DNA of 64,000 nt from Devosia indica (GCF_003056405.1 NZ_PYVZ01000016.1:45789-109788); one strand, 5' to 3'. Positions 8,310 through 19,737 are shown, counted from the stretch's first letter. The notes: generated by a model not told the origin, from the letters alone. Numbers and translations are program-made.

Positions 8310-8543
8310 TCACTCGGGTGCCAGTCCCGCGGCCGCGCGTAATGCGGCGTTGATGCGGTCCTGCCAGCCCGGACCGTCATCCTGAAAATGCGCCAGCACG
8401 TCGCGGTCGAGCCGCAATGACACCATCTCCTTGCCTGCCGGCGGGGTCACCGGCCCCTTTGCCGTCGGCTCATTCCTTTTCGTAACCGCCTTGAAAGCAG
8501 CCTCCGCCTGTTCAAAGGCGCTGCCGCGTCGGGGAGTGCGCAT
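8310..8543 (-). CDS. Orphan BrnA-like antitoxin / small DNA-binding protein
   Basis: 77 residues. The C-terminal half (VSLRLDRDVLAHFQDDGPGW then QDRINAALR) matches the ribbon-helix-helix end of the BrnA antitoxin family, which binds DNA as a dimer and neutralises the BrnT RNase. Start ATG 8543 has GAGGAC upstream. No BrnT-like frame lies next to it on either side, so it is either a solitary regulator or the remnant of a toxin-antitoxin pair. Family call from motif recall. Confidence 0.75.
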   Translation of the reverse strand: MRTPRRGSAFEQAEAAFKAVTKRNEPTAKGPVTPPAGKEMVSLRLDRDVLAHFQDDGPGWQDRINAALRAAAGLAPE

Positions 8544-8587
8544 AATTGTCCTCGTAAATTGGTGCGTGCACTCTACGCCATGCCGAC

Positions 8588-8618
8588 AAAAAAGCCCCGG
8601 TGTTTCCACCGGGGCTTT
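8588..8618 (-). terminator. Intrinsic terminator of groESL
   Basis: On the minus strand AAAGCCCCGGTGG pairs across AAAC with CCGGGGCTTTTTT, giving a strong GC stem followed by a T run, about 60 bp after the groEL stop. Confidence 0.85.
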
Positions 8619-8676
8619 CCACGAAGTTCGTGACTGGGAAGAGACGAACCTCGAAGCGTGTCGGAAGTCGGCTGGA

Positions 8677-10317
<1,641 letters not shown>

Positions 10318-10377
10318 TTATGGCTCCTTGAGAATATCTGTTGAGTGGGAACGACAAAAAAGACGTGAGAAGCCGAA

Positions 10378-10668
10378 TTAGGCTTCGATCACGCCCATGA
10401 TGTCGCTTTCCTTCATGATGATCAGGTCTTCGCCATTGAGCTTGACCTCGGTACCGCTCCACTTGCCGAACAGCACACGATCACCGGCCTTGACGTCGAG
10501 GGCGACAACCTTGCCGCTCTCGTCGCGGGCGCCGGGGCCCACGGATACGATCACGCCCTCAGAGGGCTTTTCCTTGGCGGTGTCGGGGATGATGATCCCG
10601 CCTTTGGTCTTTTCTTCACTGTCGACGCGACGGACGACCACGCGGTCATGCAGGGGACGGAAGCCCAT
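10378..10668 (-). CDS. groS: Co-chaperonin GroES (10 kDa)
   Basis: 96 residues. It caps the GroEL ring during folding. Family signatures [20 protein letters not shown] at the start, the mobile loop [16 protein letters not shown] (about 24-39) and GKWSGTEV / [12 protein letters not shown] near the end are all present. ATG 10668 has AGAGGAAC upstream. First gene of the operon, 60 bp before groEL, with CIRCE 46 bp upstream of its start. Confidence 0.98.
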   Translation of the reverse strand: MGFRPLHDRVVVRRVDSEEKTKGGIIIPDTAKEKPSEGVIVSVGPGARDESGKVVALDVKAGDRVLFGKWSGTEVKLNGEDLIIMKESDIMGVIEA

Positions 10669-10713
10669 GTTTTGTTCCTCTTGGCATCATTTCTGAATGC
10701 AATTTCGGACCTG

Positions 10714-10740
10714 TTAGCACTCGCATTGAGTGAGTGCTAA
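10714..10740 (-). promoter_or_regulatory. CIRCE operator (HrcA binding site)
   Basis: Exact consensus TTAGCACTC-N9-GAGTGCTAA at 10714-10722 and 10732-10740, upstream of groES on the minus strand. HrcA represses chaperonin genes through this palindrome. hrcA itself is not in the window. Confidence 0.97.
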
Positions 10741-10865
10741 CAGGCTGTCCGGGATATAGGGATCGAGCCGGTCCAGAGTCAAGGCGCGTGAACCGAAGTT
10801 TTCACTCATGCGTTAGCAAGCCAGCACGACATATCCGAGACATCGTCCAGCACAAGGTGATTCAC

Positions 10866-11225
10866 ATGGCCCAGACGACCCAATCGACGCCCAAGATTGT
10901 CCCCGTGGAGGGACGGGTGCACATTTCTTTCGACGATGCCGAGATCGTCAGTTCAACCAAGGCCTTGCGGCTTGAACGCGGCGGCATGGACTCACAGATT
11001 TTCGTGCCGCTCGATGACGTTCATCCCGGCATCCTGGAGGCATCCGATACCAGACGCACCGATGCCGGTCCGGGAGAGGCGCACTTCTATACCATTAAGA
11101 CATTGACCGCCAATGGCGCCGATGAGGCCTGGTATTATCCCTATGCGGAGGGCGACTACGCGCCGATCCGTGACATGCTCACTTTTGGCGGCAACCGCAT
11201 ATCGGTGCGGGTATCTCAGGTCTGA
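10866..11225 (+). CDS. DUF427 family protein
   Basis: 119 residues. The pattern VHISFDDAEIVSSTKALRL, then VPLDDV, AHFYTIKT, EAWYYPYAEGDYAPIRDML and a final FGGNRISV fits the DUF427 beta-barrel-like family, whose biochemical role is unknown. Start ATG at 10866 has AAGG upstream; the longer frame (to 10734) would begin inside CIRCE and is rejected. Divergent from groES and followed by another small gene, so it may share the intergenic promoter region. Confidence 0.85.
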   Translation: MAQTTQSTPKIVPVEGRVHISFDDAEIVSSTKALRLERGGMDSQIFVPLDDVHPGILEASDTRRTDAGPGEAHFYTIKTLTANGADEAWYYPYAEGDYAPIRDMLTFGGNRISVRVSQV

Positions 11226-11286
11226 CCGCCGGATCGCTGCAGAATTCCCCTTCCCCCCGATACAAGTCTGGGCCATAAGCACAGCC

Positions 11287-11478
11287 ATGAGCGAACAATC
11301 CTCTTTGCAGATCAAGCTGCGCCGCACCGGCGGCGTCGGGGCCAACACCAATTGGCATTGGGAAGTCCAGGACGCAGCAGGCGCTGTCCTCAAGACCGGC
11401 AGCGCCGTCGGTCCTGAGCACAAGGCCTTTGCCACCGCCCGCATTGCCAAGGAAAAGCTGGAAGCTGCGGGCAAGTAG
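11287..11478 (+). CDS. Small protein, possibly YegP/DUF1508-like
   Basis: 63 residues from ATG 11287. The strand-turn-strand pattern (SLQIKLRRTGG... NWHWEVQDAAGAVLKTGSA) followed by a helix (AFATARIAKEKLEAAG) resembles a single YegP/DUF1508 repeat, but the match is loose. No signal peptide. It lies between the DUF427 gene and the DMT exporter, all in one direction. Function unknown. Confidence 0.6.
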   Translation: MSEQSSLQIKLRRTGGVGANTNWHWEVQDAAGAVLKTGSAVGPEHKAFATARIAKEKLEAAGK

Positions 11479-11496
11479 GCCCCGGACAGGACCGAA

Positions 11497-12465
11497 TTGA
11501 CCGCGCCATCTGCCGAGCCTGCCGCCGCGACCACCAAACGCGATTTGGGCGGCCCGCTGCGTGGCATTGCGCTCAAGATCGCATCGGTCTGCTGCTTCGT
11601 GGTCATGGCGACCATGCTCAAGGCCACGCTCACCATTCCTTCGGGACAGATGGTGTTTTTCCGCTCTTTCTTCGCCCTGCTGCCCGTCCTGGGCTATCTG
11701 GCCTGGAAGGGTAATCTGACGCGCGCTTTCCAGACTAAAAGACCGCTTGGACACATCCTGCGCGGCCTGATCGGTGTGTCGTCGATGAGCCTGGGCTTTT
11801 TTGCGCTCACCCGGCTGCCGTTGCCCGAAGCAACGGCTATCGGCTACGCGGCGCCGCTGATCATCGTCATACTCTCGGCCGTTCTGCTGCACGAACGCGT
11901 GCATGTCTTCCGCTGGACCACCGTTCTTGTGGGTCTGGCCGGTGTGATGGTCATTCTCTGGCCGCGCCTGACCGTGTTTTCCGGTGAGACGCCGATGGGC
12001 GACGCCCAATCCGTCGGGGCGCTGGCCTCTCTTGCCGGGGCCGTTCTGTCCGCCTTCGCCATGCTGCAGGTGCGCACCCTGGTCCAGACCGAGCGCACCG
12101 AGGCAATCGTCACCTATTTTTTCATCAGCGCCAGCGTCATCAGCCTGTTCACCATTCCCTTCGGCTGGGTCTGGCCCACGCCCGAACAGGCTGCATTGCT
12201 GGTCGGGGCGGGGTTCTTTGGCGGCATTGGCCAGCTCCTGCTGACCTCATGCTATCGCTATGCCGACATGTCGGTCATTGCGCCGTTCGAATATGTCTCG
12301 CTGATCCTGACCATCATCATCGGCTTCGTTATCTTTGCCGATGTGCCAACCGCGACCATGCTGGTTGGGGCCCTGATCATCGTCGCATCAGGCATCGCCG
12401 TAATCCTGCGTGAGCGCTATCTGGGCCTGGATCGCGCCAAATCGCGCCAGGCCAATACCCCCTGA
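11497..12465 (+). CDS. DMT superfamily (EamA) transporter
   Basis: 322 residues with about ten hydrophobic helices in two EamA repeats (first about residues 25-150, second about 170-300). Signatures include FFRSFFALLPVL, LPLPEATAIGYAAPL and YRYADMSVIAPFEYVSLI, typical of RhaT/EamA permeases that export metabolites. The start is TTG at 11497, 18 bases after the preceding stop, with AGGAC upstream; no better start gives the complete first helix. Substrate unknown. Confidence 0.88.
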   Translation: MTAPSAEPAAATTKRDLGGPLRGIALKIASVCCFVVMATMLKATLTIPSGQMVFFRSFFALLPVLGYLAWKGNLTRAFQTKRPLGHILRGLIGVSSMSLGFFALTRLPLPEATAIGYAAPLIIVILSAVLLHERVHVFRWTTVLVGLAGVMVILWPRLTVFSGETPMGDAQSVGALASLAGAVLSAFAMLQVRTLVQTERTEAIVTYFFISASVISLFTIPFGWVWPTPEQAALLVGAGFFGGIGQLLLTSCYRYADMSVIAPFEYVSLILTIIIGFVIFADVPTATMLVGALIIVASGIAVILRERYLGLDRAKSRQANTP

Positions 12466-12537
12466 TCTTTCAATTGTCGCGCGGGCCTTGAACCGAGCGG
12501 CTCCGGATCCGACTTCTAGGCCGACCCAGGGGGCAGC

Positions 12538-12918
12538 ATGGCGCAATCGGCAGCAATCATCTTTACAGTCCTGATGGGCGCTCTGGCCATCTTTCAGGCT
12601 GCGCTCATAGCAGTTGCGCCCCTGGGGCATTTTGCCTGGGGCGGTCAGCAACGCATCCTGCCGCCAGGCCTGCGGATCGGCAGTGCGGTGGCCATTGTGC
12701 TTTATGGATTGTTCGCCCTTACCCTGCTGATGCGGGCCGGGCTTCTCGCGCCATGGCCGGATATGAGCTGGATCATGCCCGCAAGCTGGATCATCCTGGC
12801 GTATCTGGCGCTGGGGGTCGTGGTGAATGCAATTTCGCGCAGCCTGCCCGAACGCCTCACCATGACGCCATTGATTGTGGTGCTGCTCGTGCTGGGGCTG
12901 ACCGTGGCGCTGTCCTAG
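12538..12918 (+). CDS. Four-helix membrane protein, unknown function
   Basis: 126 residues. Four hydrophobic helices at about 4-26, 42-64, 78-97 and 106-124. A short conserved-looking loop HFAWGGQQRILPPGLRIGS sits after helix 1 and resembles small uncharacterised membrane proteins of many bacteria. No catalytic motif visible. ATG 12538 follows GGGGGCAGC. Its stop overlaps the stop of the convergent sigma-54 regulator by 4 bases. Confidence 0.7.
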   Translation: MAQSAAIIFTVLMGALAIFQAALIAVAPLGHFAWGGQQRILPPGLRIGSAVAIVLYGLFALTLLMRAGLLAPWPDMSWIMPASWIILAYLALGVVVNAISRSLPERLTMTPLIVVLLVLGLTVALS

Positions 12919-14342
12919 CCGGCTGCCGCCAGCTCCGACCAGCTCTGGCGCTTGCGATAGATTGTCGAGGGACTGATTTCCAGCGCCGCCGCGGCCATGG
13001 AAATATTGCCTCCAAACGTGGCGATGGCATCCTCGATTATGCGCTGTTCCTGCTGCCACATGGGCAGCACGGTGCGCTTCTCGCAGCGGGGCGCCTCGAC
13101 CGGCGCCGGCATGGAGACCCGTGACTCGATGTCGGCTGCCTCGATCATGTCCGTGGTGATCTGGCCACCATCGAACATGACCACCAGCCGGCGCACCAAA
13201 TTCTGCAATTGGCGCACATTGCCCGGCCAGTCAGCCGCTGTCAGCCGCTGCGCGGCGTCCGGGGTGACATCGGAGAAGCTCTTGTGCTCCTCCTGGGCAT
13301 AGCGCGCGAGAAAATGCCGGGTCAGCAGCATGATGTCGCTTGGACGCTGCCGCAGGGGTGGCAGATGTATCGGCAGCACATGCAGGCGATAGAACAGATC
13401 TTCGCGGAACTGCCGGTCGGCAATCATCTGCATGGGATTGCGATTGGTGGCGCAGATCACCCGCACATCCACCTTTCGGGCCGCTGTCTCGCCAACACGC
13501 GACAGGCAGCCGCTCTGCAGGAACCGCAACAGCTTGGATTGCAGCGACAGGTCGAGTTCGCCCACTTCGTCAAGAAACAGCGTGCCACCATCGGCCAGCT
13601 CGGCGGCGCCCTTGCGGTCTTCATGCGCGCCGGTAAAGGCGCCACGCACCACGCCGAACAATTCGCTTTCCATCAGGTCGCGGGGGATGGCCGCGCAATT
13701 GATCGCCACGAACCGGTTGCCGGCCCGCGGGCCCCGGCTGTGCAGCGCCTCGGCACAGACATCCTTGCCCGTCCCGCTTTCCCCGGTGATGAAGACCGGG
13801 GCCGCAGAGGCCGCCACCCGGCCGATCTGCTCGTAGAGAAACTGCATGGCGCTGGACGCGCCGACAAAGCCGGCGAAATCGGAGATTTCGGGCTCGGGGG
13901 TGACTTCCACACCCAGCGAGCGCGGCCGGCCATGGCGCTGCGCCAGTTCGGCCAGTCGTCCGGCCAGCGTGCTGCCCCCCGCCGGCTTGGCGAGATAGTC
14001 ATGCGCGCCCGCACGCATGGCGCCCAGGGCAGCACTTACCGAACCGCTATCGGCCACCGCCAGAATCAATGCCCCATTGGCCAGGCGCACCAGGCGGCTC
14101 ATGGCGTCTTCCACATTGGCCGCCAGATCGCCCAGGCTGGCCAGTTCGCAGATGATGACGTCATACCGCAATTTGCGCAGGTGGTCCGCCGCCTCGCGGC
14201 CGGTACCGGCATGGGTGATCTGCGGAGCGACCAGCAGGGCCTCGGTCAGTTCGGCGCTGGTCTGGCGCGCGCATGCGGCATCGTGGTCGATCAGCAGAAG
14301 CCGGCCGCACAGCACATTGTCGCTTCCGCTCGTCTTCGTCAT
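12915..14342 (-). CDS. Sigma-54-dependent regulator with a degenerate receiver
   Basis: 475 residues in NtrC order: receiver (about 10-125), AAA+ domain (about 150-375) and Fis-type HTH (end). The AAA+ part is intact: Walker A GESGTGKDV, GAFTGA (in VRGAFTGAHEDRKG), Walker B GGTLFLDEVGEL and sensor FREDLFYRL. In the receiver the acidic pair (LIDHD) and Lys (YLAKP) remain, but the phospho-Asp position reads Glu (VIICELAS). The HTH NISMAAAALEISPSTIYRK ends the protein. ATG 14342 chosen; a TTG at 14396 is possible. A Glu there often mimics phosphorylation, so it may be active without a kinase (inference). Confidence 0.9.
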   Translation of the reverse strand: MTKTSGSDNVLCGRLLLIDHDAACARQTSAELTEALLVAPQITHAGTGREAADHLRKLRYDVIICELASLGDLAANVEDAMSRLVRLANGALILAVADSGSVSAALGAMRAGAHDYLAKPAGGSTLAGRLAELAQRHGRPRSLGVEVTPEPEISDFAGFVGASSAMQFLYEQIGRVAASAAPVFITGESGTGKDVCAEALHSRGPRAGNRFVAINCAAIPRDLMESELFGVVRGAFTGAHEDRKGAAELADGGTLFLDEVGELDLSLQSKLLRFLQSGCLSRVGETAARKVDVRVICATNRNPMQMIADRQFREDLFYRLHVLPIHLPPLRQRPSDIMLLTRHFLARYAQEEHKSFSDVTPDAAQRLTAADWPGNVRQLQNLVRRLVVMFDGGQITTDMIEAADIESRVSMPAPVEAPRCEKRTVLPMWQQEQRIIEDAIATFGGNISMAAAALEISPSTIYRKRQSWSELAAAG

Positions 14343-14463
14343 GCCGCTATATACCTTGCTCCGTCCGCAACCGGACCGTTCTTGTGGTTGGGTCAAGTGT
14401 TGTCGATTAGGGTAAATATTCCGTTCTTGCCTCCGCCGGCCAAACAGCGTTTATCTCTGCGCC

Positions 14464-15684
14464 ATGCGTGACCTCCCCGATCAGGATGTGTTCGAACCAA
14501 TCGTGCGCGGCATTACCCAATCGGGGGTGCGGCTGGCCAATGAACGCGCGGTTCTGACCCTGATTGCAGGCATTCCCGGCGTTTCCAATGCCGACATCGC
14601 GCGCCGCTCCGGGCTTGGCCCTCAGACCACGGCGCGCATCCTGACCGATCTCGAATCACGCGACCTCATCATTCGCGGCGAGGTGCTGCGCGGGCGGCGC
14701 GGCCAGCCTGCGACCCCTTACCGCCTCAATCCGCAGGGCGGGTATTCGATAGGGGTGGAAATCGGCTGGCAGCATGTCGAGATCCTGCTCCAGAATATTG
14801 CCGGCCAGCCCATCGCGGTCACGCGGCGCTGCCATGACTTTCCCAATCCCGAGGCCATTTTCGCCGAAATCGCTGCCGACGTCGAAACGCTGCTCTCGGG
14901 ACTGACCAATGACCAGCGCGGGCGCGTCGCAGGCATCGGGGTGACCTCGCCAGGCAATTTTGGCCCTTTGCTGGCCCATATCGGTGCGCCCCCTTGTGCG
15001 ATCGACGCCTGGGCCAAGATCGATGTGGGGCCGCGCCTGGCAGAGGAAACCGGCCTGCCCGCGCTTTGGGTCAATGATGGCAGTGCCGCGGCCTGGCGCG
15101 AGATCACCGCGCACCCGACGCCGCGTCCCAAAGGCCTGGCGAGTTTTTTTGTCGGAACCTTTGTCGGCGGCGGGGTCGTCTCCGAGGGCGCACTCGTTGA
15201 AGGGCCCTATGGCAATGGCGCCGACCTGGGCGCGCTCGTCGTGCACGACCGGGCAGGCATGCCCGCCTATCTGCACCTGACCGCATCACTTCACGCCCTT
15301 GTTCTCAAGGCCATCGATGCCGGTCATGCCGTGCCCGTTGGATCGCCTCGCAAATGGGACTGGGCCGGACTGGCGCCGGTGGTGACGCAATGGCTCGACG
15401 ATGCGGGCCATGCGCTGGCGCAAGCCATTCTGAGCACGGCGGCAATGACCGAGGTGGATATTGTTGCGCTCAACGGCGACCTGCCCGAATCGATCTTGTC
15501 GCGCCTTGTTGACTCCACCAGCGCCCATCTTGCCCGGTTTCCGGTTCTGCTGGCCCATCGCCCGCGACTGACGACGGGTCTGGGCGGTCCCTCGGCTGCA
15601 GCATTCGGCGCGGCGCAATTGCTGCTGTTTCGGCGGCATTTTTCGCGCGCCTGGGAGTTGTTTGACCCTGCACAGGACAAATAG
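14464..15684 (+). CDS. ROK family transcriptional regulator
   Basis: 406 residues. An N-terminal winged HTH (about 25-85; VSNADIARRSGLGPQTTARI) precedes a ROK sugar-kinase-like domain (GIGVTSPGNFGPL, WVNDGSAAAWRE, FVGTFVGGGVVSEG). The zinc motif normally found after the Gly-rich loop (CxCGxxGCxE) is replaced by HDRAGMPAYLHLTASLHAL, with no Cys. So it is a NagC/XylR-type repressor that lost the usual zinc site, probably responding to a sugar or its phosphate. Divergent from the sigma-54 regulator with 121 bp between starts. No sugar operon is adjacent. Confidence 0.85.
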   Translation: MRDLPDQDVFEPIVRGITQSGVRLANERAVLTLIAGIPGVSNADIARRSGLGPQTTARILTDLESRDLIIRGEVLRGRRGQPATPYRLNPQGGYSIGVEIGWQHVEILLQNIAGQPIAVTRRCHDFPNPEAIFAEIAADVETLLSGLTNDQRGRVAGIGVTSPGNFGPLLAHIGAPPCAIDAWAKIDVGPRLAEETGLPALWVNDGSAAAWREITAHPTPRPKGLASFFVGTFVGGGVVSEGALVEGPYGNGADLGALVVHDRAGMPAYLHLTASLHALVLKAIDAGHAVPVGSPRKWDWAGLAPVVTQWLDDAGHALAQAILSTAAMTEVDIVALNGDLPESILSRLVDSTSAHLARFPVLLAHRPRLTTGLGGPSAAAFGAAQLLLFRRHFSRAWELFDPAQDK

Positions 15685-15759
15685 GCCGGGGAGAGCGTAT
15701 TTGCGGTGCTTTTTCCCAAGTGTCGGGGGTGCTAAGTAAAACAGGCCGAATCCCGGCGA

Positions 15760-17052
15760 ATGACAAGGGGTTTCAGGTCCGCCGTGCAGGCACTTGTGTA
15801 TTCGTTCATTGCGCTATCCGCAGCCGGATTGGGGGCATTGGCCTATTTTGGTCTCACCTTCACCCCGGCCAATGCGATTCTTGTCGCGGTGGTTTTCGGC
15901 TGCGCCTGTGTCGTGCTGATGGAACGTGTGCTGCGCCAGCGCGCGGAAAATCGTCTCGAACGGGCCATCGAGGACTTGTCCAGGCTGCTCTCGACCGATG
16001 CCCAGGCCGGCGCCGTTCTGGGGCAGCGCATCAATGCCATTGCCGATCTCAATCCGGGCCAGCGGCTGGAAACGGTTGAGGCCGATATTTCCGTGCTCGG
16101 CACGGTCATTCGCCAGGTGGCAGAGGCGGTGGCGGAAGTCGAGGCCAAGCTGGCCAAGGTCAATGCCGCGCGCCCTGCTGACACCCGCCCCTCCGATGCG
16201 CGCATGATTGCCGCGCCACCGCCTGCCCCAGCTACGCCAATCGTCGTGCCGGACCCCGAGCCGGTCATTCCGCTCGAAGTCCTGCGCCAGGCCATCGAGG
16301 AAAACCGTCTCGTCCACCATATCCGGCCGATTGTGCGCCTGCCGCAGCGCCGCGCGATTGGCTACGACCTGGTACCCAGGCTGATGCTCGAAGATGGCGA
16401 ACTGGCTGACGCGCCTGACTTCATGCCCCGTCGCGGCGGCAAGGACGTTGTCCGGCTTATCGAGGGAACCGGGCTGGTTGAAGCTGTGGCAATTGCCCGT
16501 CGCTCGCGCACAGGCGGCCGGCCGGCCGTTCTGCATATGCCGCTGTCGCGGGCCAGTCTTGGGGACGAGGCGTCAGCCGAGCAATTGCTGGCGACGCTCG
16601 ATGCCAATCGCGCCATTGCCGACGCTTTGACGTTCCTGGTGAGCGAGAGCGACTGGCTGGACTTGACCACGCGCGAACGTGCCGTGGTGGAGCAGATTGC
16701 ACGCAAGGGCGCCGGGTTCTCCATCGCCCGCATGAAATCGCTGCGCATCGATCTGGCCGATGCCGCCGCGCTTGGTGTGCGGTCCTTGCGGGTCGACGCC
16801 GCCAGCTTCATCGAAAGACCGGACAGGTTCACCGATTTCCACATCTCCGACATCGCCAACTACATGGCGCGCTTCGAAGTCTCGCTGCTGGCGACCGGCA
16901 TCACCAGTGAACGGCAGATCGTGGAACTGCTCGACAATGACATCCTGCAGGTGCAGGGCGACCATATCGCGGCTGCCGGTCCGGTCCGCAGTGATCTGGT
17001 CCTTGAGCCGGCCCGTGCCTCCGCCCAGCCTCTACGCCGGGCGGAGCTGTAA
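15760..17052 (+). CDS. Membrane-anchored degenerate EAL-domain protein
   Basis: 430 residues. Two hydrophobic helices (about 8-30 and 35-53), a helical linker (55-140), a Pro/Ala-rich spacer (about 140-170) and an EAL-fold domain (about 175-420). The EAL signature is replaced by YDLVPRLML and the metal-binding acidic residues of active c-di-GMP phosphodiesterases are not visible. It is therefore probably a non-catalytic binder or scaffold. Tail-to-tail with the chemoreceptor gene. Fold assignment from layout (LHMPLSRASL, SLRVDAASF, VSLLATGITSE). Confidence 0.75.
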   Translation: MTRGFRSAVQALVYSFIALSAAGLGALAYFGLTFTPANAILVAVVFGCACVVLMERVLRQRAENRLERAIEDLSRLLSTDAQAGAVLGQRINAIADLNPGQRLETVEADISVLGTVIRQVAEAVAEVEAKLAKVNAARPADTRPSDARMIAAPPPAPATPIVVPDPEPVIPLEVLRQAIEENRLVHHIRPIVRLPQRRAIGYDLVPRLMLEDGELADAPDFMPRRGGKDVVRLIEGTGLVEAVAIARRSRTGGRPAVLHMPLSRASLGDEASAEQLLATLDANRAIADALTFLVSESDWLDLTTRERAVVEQIARKGAGFSIARMKSLRIDLADAAALGVRSLRVDAASFIERPDRFTDFHISDIANYMARFEVSLLATGITSERQIVELLDNDILQVQGDHIAAAGPVRSDLVLEPARASAQPLRRAEL

Positions 17053-17067
17053 CACCTTGCCAATCGT

Positions 17068-19554
17068 CTAGCGGCCGAAGCCGCCGACGGCCCGCTTGAG
17101 CCCACCCAGCAGCCGTCGCGCCCCGCTTTGCGCAGGCTCTTCGACAACGCCTGGCTCGCCACCGCTGCGTCCCAGACTGAAGATGCCGATCACCCGGTCC
17201 AGTTCTGCCGCCTGGACTTCGGTCTGTTCGATCGCGGCATTGGTTTCTTCCACCAGGGCCGCATTGTGCTGGGTCATTTCATCGAGCTGACGCACGGCGA
17301 CATTGACCTCTTCAATAGCCGAAGCCTGTTCGCGGCTGGCCCGCGCCATGCCCTCAAGCAAGCTCGCATTCGCACTGATCCCGCTTTGTACGGCAAGCAG
17401 GCGCTCAGCCGCTTCGGCCACCAGCTTCGATCCGCCCTGCACTTCATTGGCGCTCTGTTCGATCAGCACCTTGACCTCCGAAGAGGCTTCGGCGGCACTC
17501 TGCGCCAGACGCCGCACTTCCACGGCAACCACGGCAAAGCCCTTGCCCGCCTCGCCAGCCCTTGCGGCTTCTACCGAGGCGTTCAGCGCCAGCAGGTTGG
17601 TCTGGAAAGCGATGTCGTCGATCAGCCCGATAATGTTGGATATCTTGGCCGAGGACTGGGTGATCCGCTCCATGGCGCTGTTGGCCTGGCCCATCACGGT
17701 GCCGCTGGCCTCGGCTTCGGTCGACACGATACGGGCCTGTTTGCTGGCATTGGCAGCCTCCACGGCGTTCTGCGCCACGGTATCGCGCAATTGCTCCATG
17801 GTGGCCGATGTTTCCTCAATGGTAGCGGCCTGCCGTGTCGTGCGTTCGGAGAGATCGTTCGCGCCCGAGAGGATTTCGCCCGTTGCGGTCTTGAGCGCGC
17901 CCGAGGTGTCGCGCAACTGGCTGATGATCTCCCCCAACTGCTCTGCCACCCCATTGGTATCGGTCTTGAGCCTGTCGAAGGCACCCTTGTAGGTACCGGT
18001 CACCCGCAGGCTGAGATCGGCCTTGGCCAGCGCCGCCAGGACCTCGCCGGTTTCCCCGATGCCGCGATCAACCGTTGCGAGCAGCTCGTTGACATTGCTC
18101 GCCAGCCGCTTGAGGTCCGGGTCGGACAGGTCGGTATTTGCCCGAAGCGTGAAATCGCCCTCAATGGCCGCGCCGACCACGCGGTCGATATCGGCCTGCA
18201 GTTCCTGCATGCGCAGGGCCTGGTCGGCGCGTTCCTCATTGAGGCTATCCTCACTGGCACGCAGTTCGGCGATCCGCAGGCCGTTCTGGCGGAACACTTC
18301 CACCGCCTTGGCCATGTCGCCCAGCTCGTCCGCGCGTTCCAGGCCCGGCACGTCGGCATCCAAATGATTGCCGGCAATCTCGCTCATCGCAGTGGTCAGC
18401 TTCGCAACCGGGCGGGTAATGGTCCGCGCGATCAACACGCTGCACCCTGCCGAAAGGGCCAACAATACCGCGCCGATCAGGATCATTGTGTTGCGCAGGC
18501 CCGCCGACGGCGCCAGGATTTCCGCCGTGTTCTCCAGCGCCACCACGGCCCAGTCCGATCCGCCGAACGAGAGCGGGCGCGCCGCAGCGACATGCGAGGT
18601 CCCGTTGAAATCGGATAGCGTCCCGATCCCCGGCGTGCCTTCCAGCGCGGCAAGAACCACAGGGCCCTCCAGCGTCAGGTTGAAGGCTTCATCAGCCTCG
18701 GTCTCGGGCGGATCGTTGCGCACCAGCCCGTCCTGGCCCACCAGATACACATGCCCGCTCTCGCCCAGACCCTTGGTGCGGGCCAGCACTTCGCTGATCC
18801 GCCCTATCGGCATCTGATAGGCCAGCACGCCCGCCTGCAGGCCCTGGTCATAAACCGGTGCGGCGATGAAACTGGCCGGTATGTTGTCGCTTGGGCCATA
18901 GGGTGCAAAATCGGTCAGGAACACATCACCCGGATTACCCACCATGGCGGCGCGCACCACCTTGCCCAGATTTGAGTCCGCCCAGGGGCCGCCCTCCTCG
19001 GCAAAGCTGGTGCCGAAATCGGCTTCCTTCTGCACCGAATAGACATTGTTGCCATTCAGGTCGAACAGGAACACATCGTAGTAGCCGCGCGTCTGCAGCA
19101 GATTGCGGAATTCATTGTGCTGGGCGCGGTGGATCTGGTCATAGACCGAGAGTTTTTCCGAAGTGTCGAGCAACAGGCGCTCGCCTTGCGGATGCGGATT
19201 GTTCGCCACATAGGCGTCTTGCAGCAGATCGGCCGGCTCGCCCTGGCTCTTGAGCGAGTGCACGGCACCGGTGAACGAATAGATCGCTGCGGCCACATCC
19301 TTGCGGCCGGCGAACAGTGTCAGGTCTTGCCGCACCTCTGAAAGATAGGCGTCCAGCGCAGCCGTCGCATTGTCTGCCGCCGAGTTGAGGCGCTGCTCGG
19401 CCTGGTCGGTGACGATGGCATCGCCGCTGAAATAGGCTGCAATGCCCAGGCCAGCGCCGGTCGCCACGGCAATGCCGATGACCAGGATCGGCAGTCGGAG
19501 CGAAAGTTTCATTTTGCTGAACATCGAAGGGTCGTACCTGACTGTATCGTGCAT
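17068..19554 (-). CDS. Methyl-accepting chemotaxis protein
   Basis: 828 residues: membrane helix (about 21-42), large periplasmic sensor (about 43-345, Cache-like; contains [16 protein letters not shown] and [17 protein letters not shown]), second helix (about 355-377), HAMP ([20 protein letters not shown]), a second HAMP-like helical unit and the signalling domain (about 560-800) with the hairpin core [20 protein letters not shown] and [20 protein letters not shown]. No C-terminal receptor-methylation pentapeptide is evident. Start 19554; the ATG at 19524 ([12 protein letters not shown]) is equally possible. No che genes nearby; ligand unknown. Confidence 0.93.
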   Translation of the reverse strand: MHDTVRYDPSMFSKMKLSLRLPILVIGIAVATGAGLGIAAYFSGDAIVTDQAEQRLNSAADNATAALDAYLSEVRQDLTLFAGRKDVAAAIYSFTGAVHSLKSQGEPADLLQDAYVANNPHPQGERLLLDTSEKLSVYDQIHRAQHNEFRNLLQTRGYYDVFLFDLNGNNVYSVQKEADFGTSFAEEGGPWADSNLGKVVRAAMVGNPGDVFLTDFAPYGPSDNIPASFIAAPVYDQGLQAGVLAYQMPIGRISEVLARTKGLGESGHVYLVGQDGLVRNDPPETEADEAFNLTLEGPVVLAALEGTPGIGTLSDFNGTSHVAAARPLSFGGSDWAVVALENTAEILAPSAGLRNTMILIGAVLLALSAGCSVLIARTITRPVAKLTTAMSEIAGNHLDADVPGLERADELGDMAKAVEVFRQNGLRIAELRASEDSLNEERADQALRMQELQADIDRVVGAAIEGDFTLRANTDLSDPDLKRLASNVNELLATVDRGIGETGEVLAALAKADLSLRVTGTYKGAFDRLKTDTNGVAEQLGEIISQLRDTSGALKTATGEILSGANDLSERTTRQAATIEETSATMEQLRDTVAQNAVEAANASKQARIVSTEAEASGTVMGQANSAMERITQSSAKISNIIGLIDDIAFQTNLLALNASVEAARAGEAGKGFAVVAVEVRRLAQSAAEASSEVKVLIEQSANEVQGGSKLVAEAAERLLAVQSGISANASLLEGMARASREQASAIEEVNVAVRQLDEMTQHNAALVEETNAAIEQTEVQAAELDRVIGIFSLGRSGGEPGVVEEPAQSGARRLLGGLKRAVGGFGR

Positions 19555-19737
19555 CGAATGAGATTTCCCGGTTGCGGCCCCTCCCTCCGCGCCCAGATCG
19601 TTGGCAAATCATAGAAAATCAGTGGTTAACGAAGCGAGTCTGCGTCTGTCACAGTGCTGCCATATCTGCTTTTTGCTTGATCCTGCGCCGCAAACTGCCA
19701 CATAGGACCCCATGTGCCACACCAGCCAAGGCAACCC

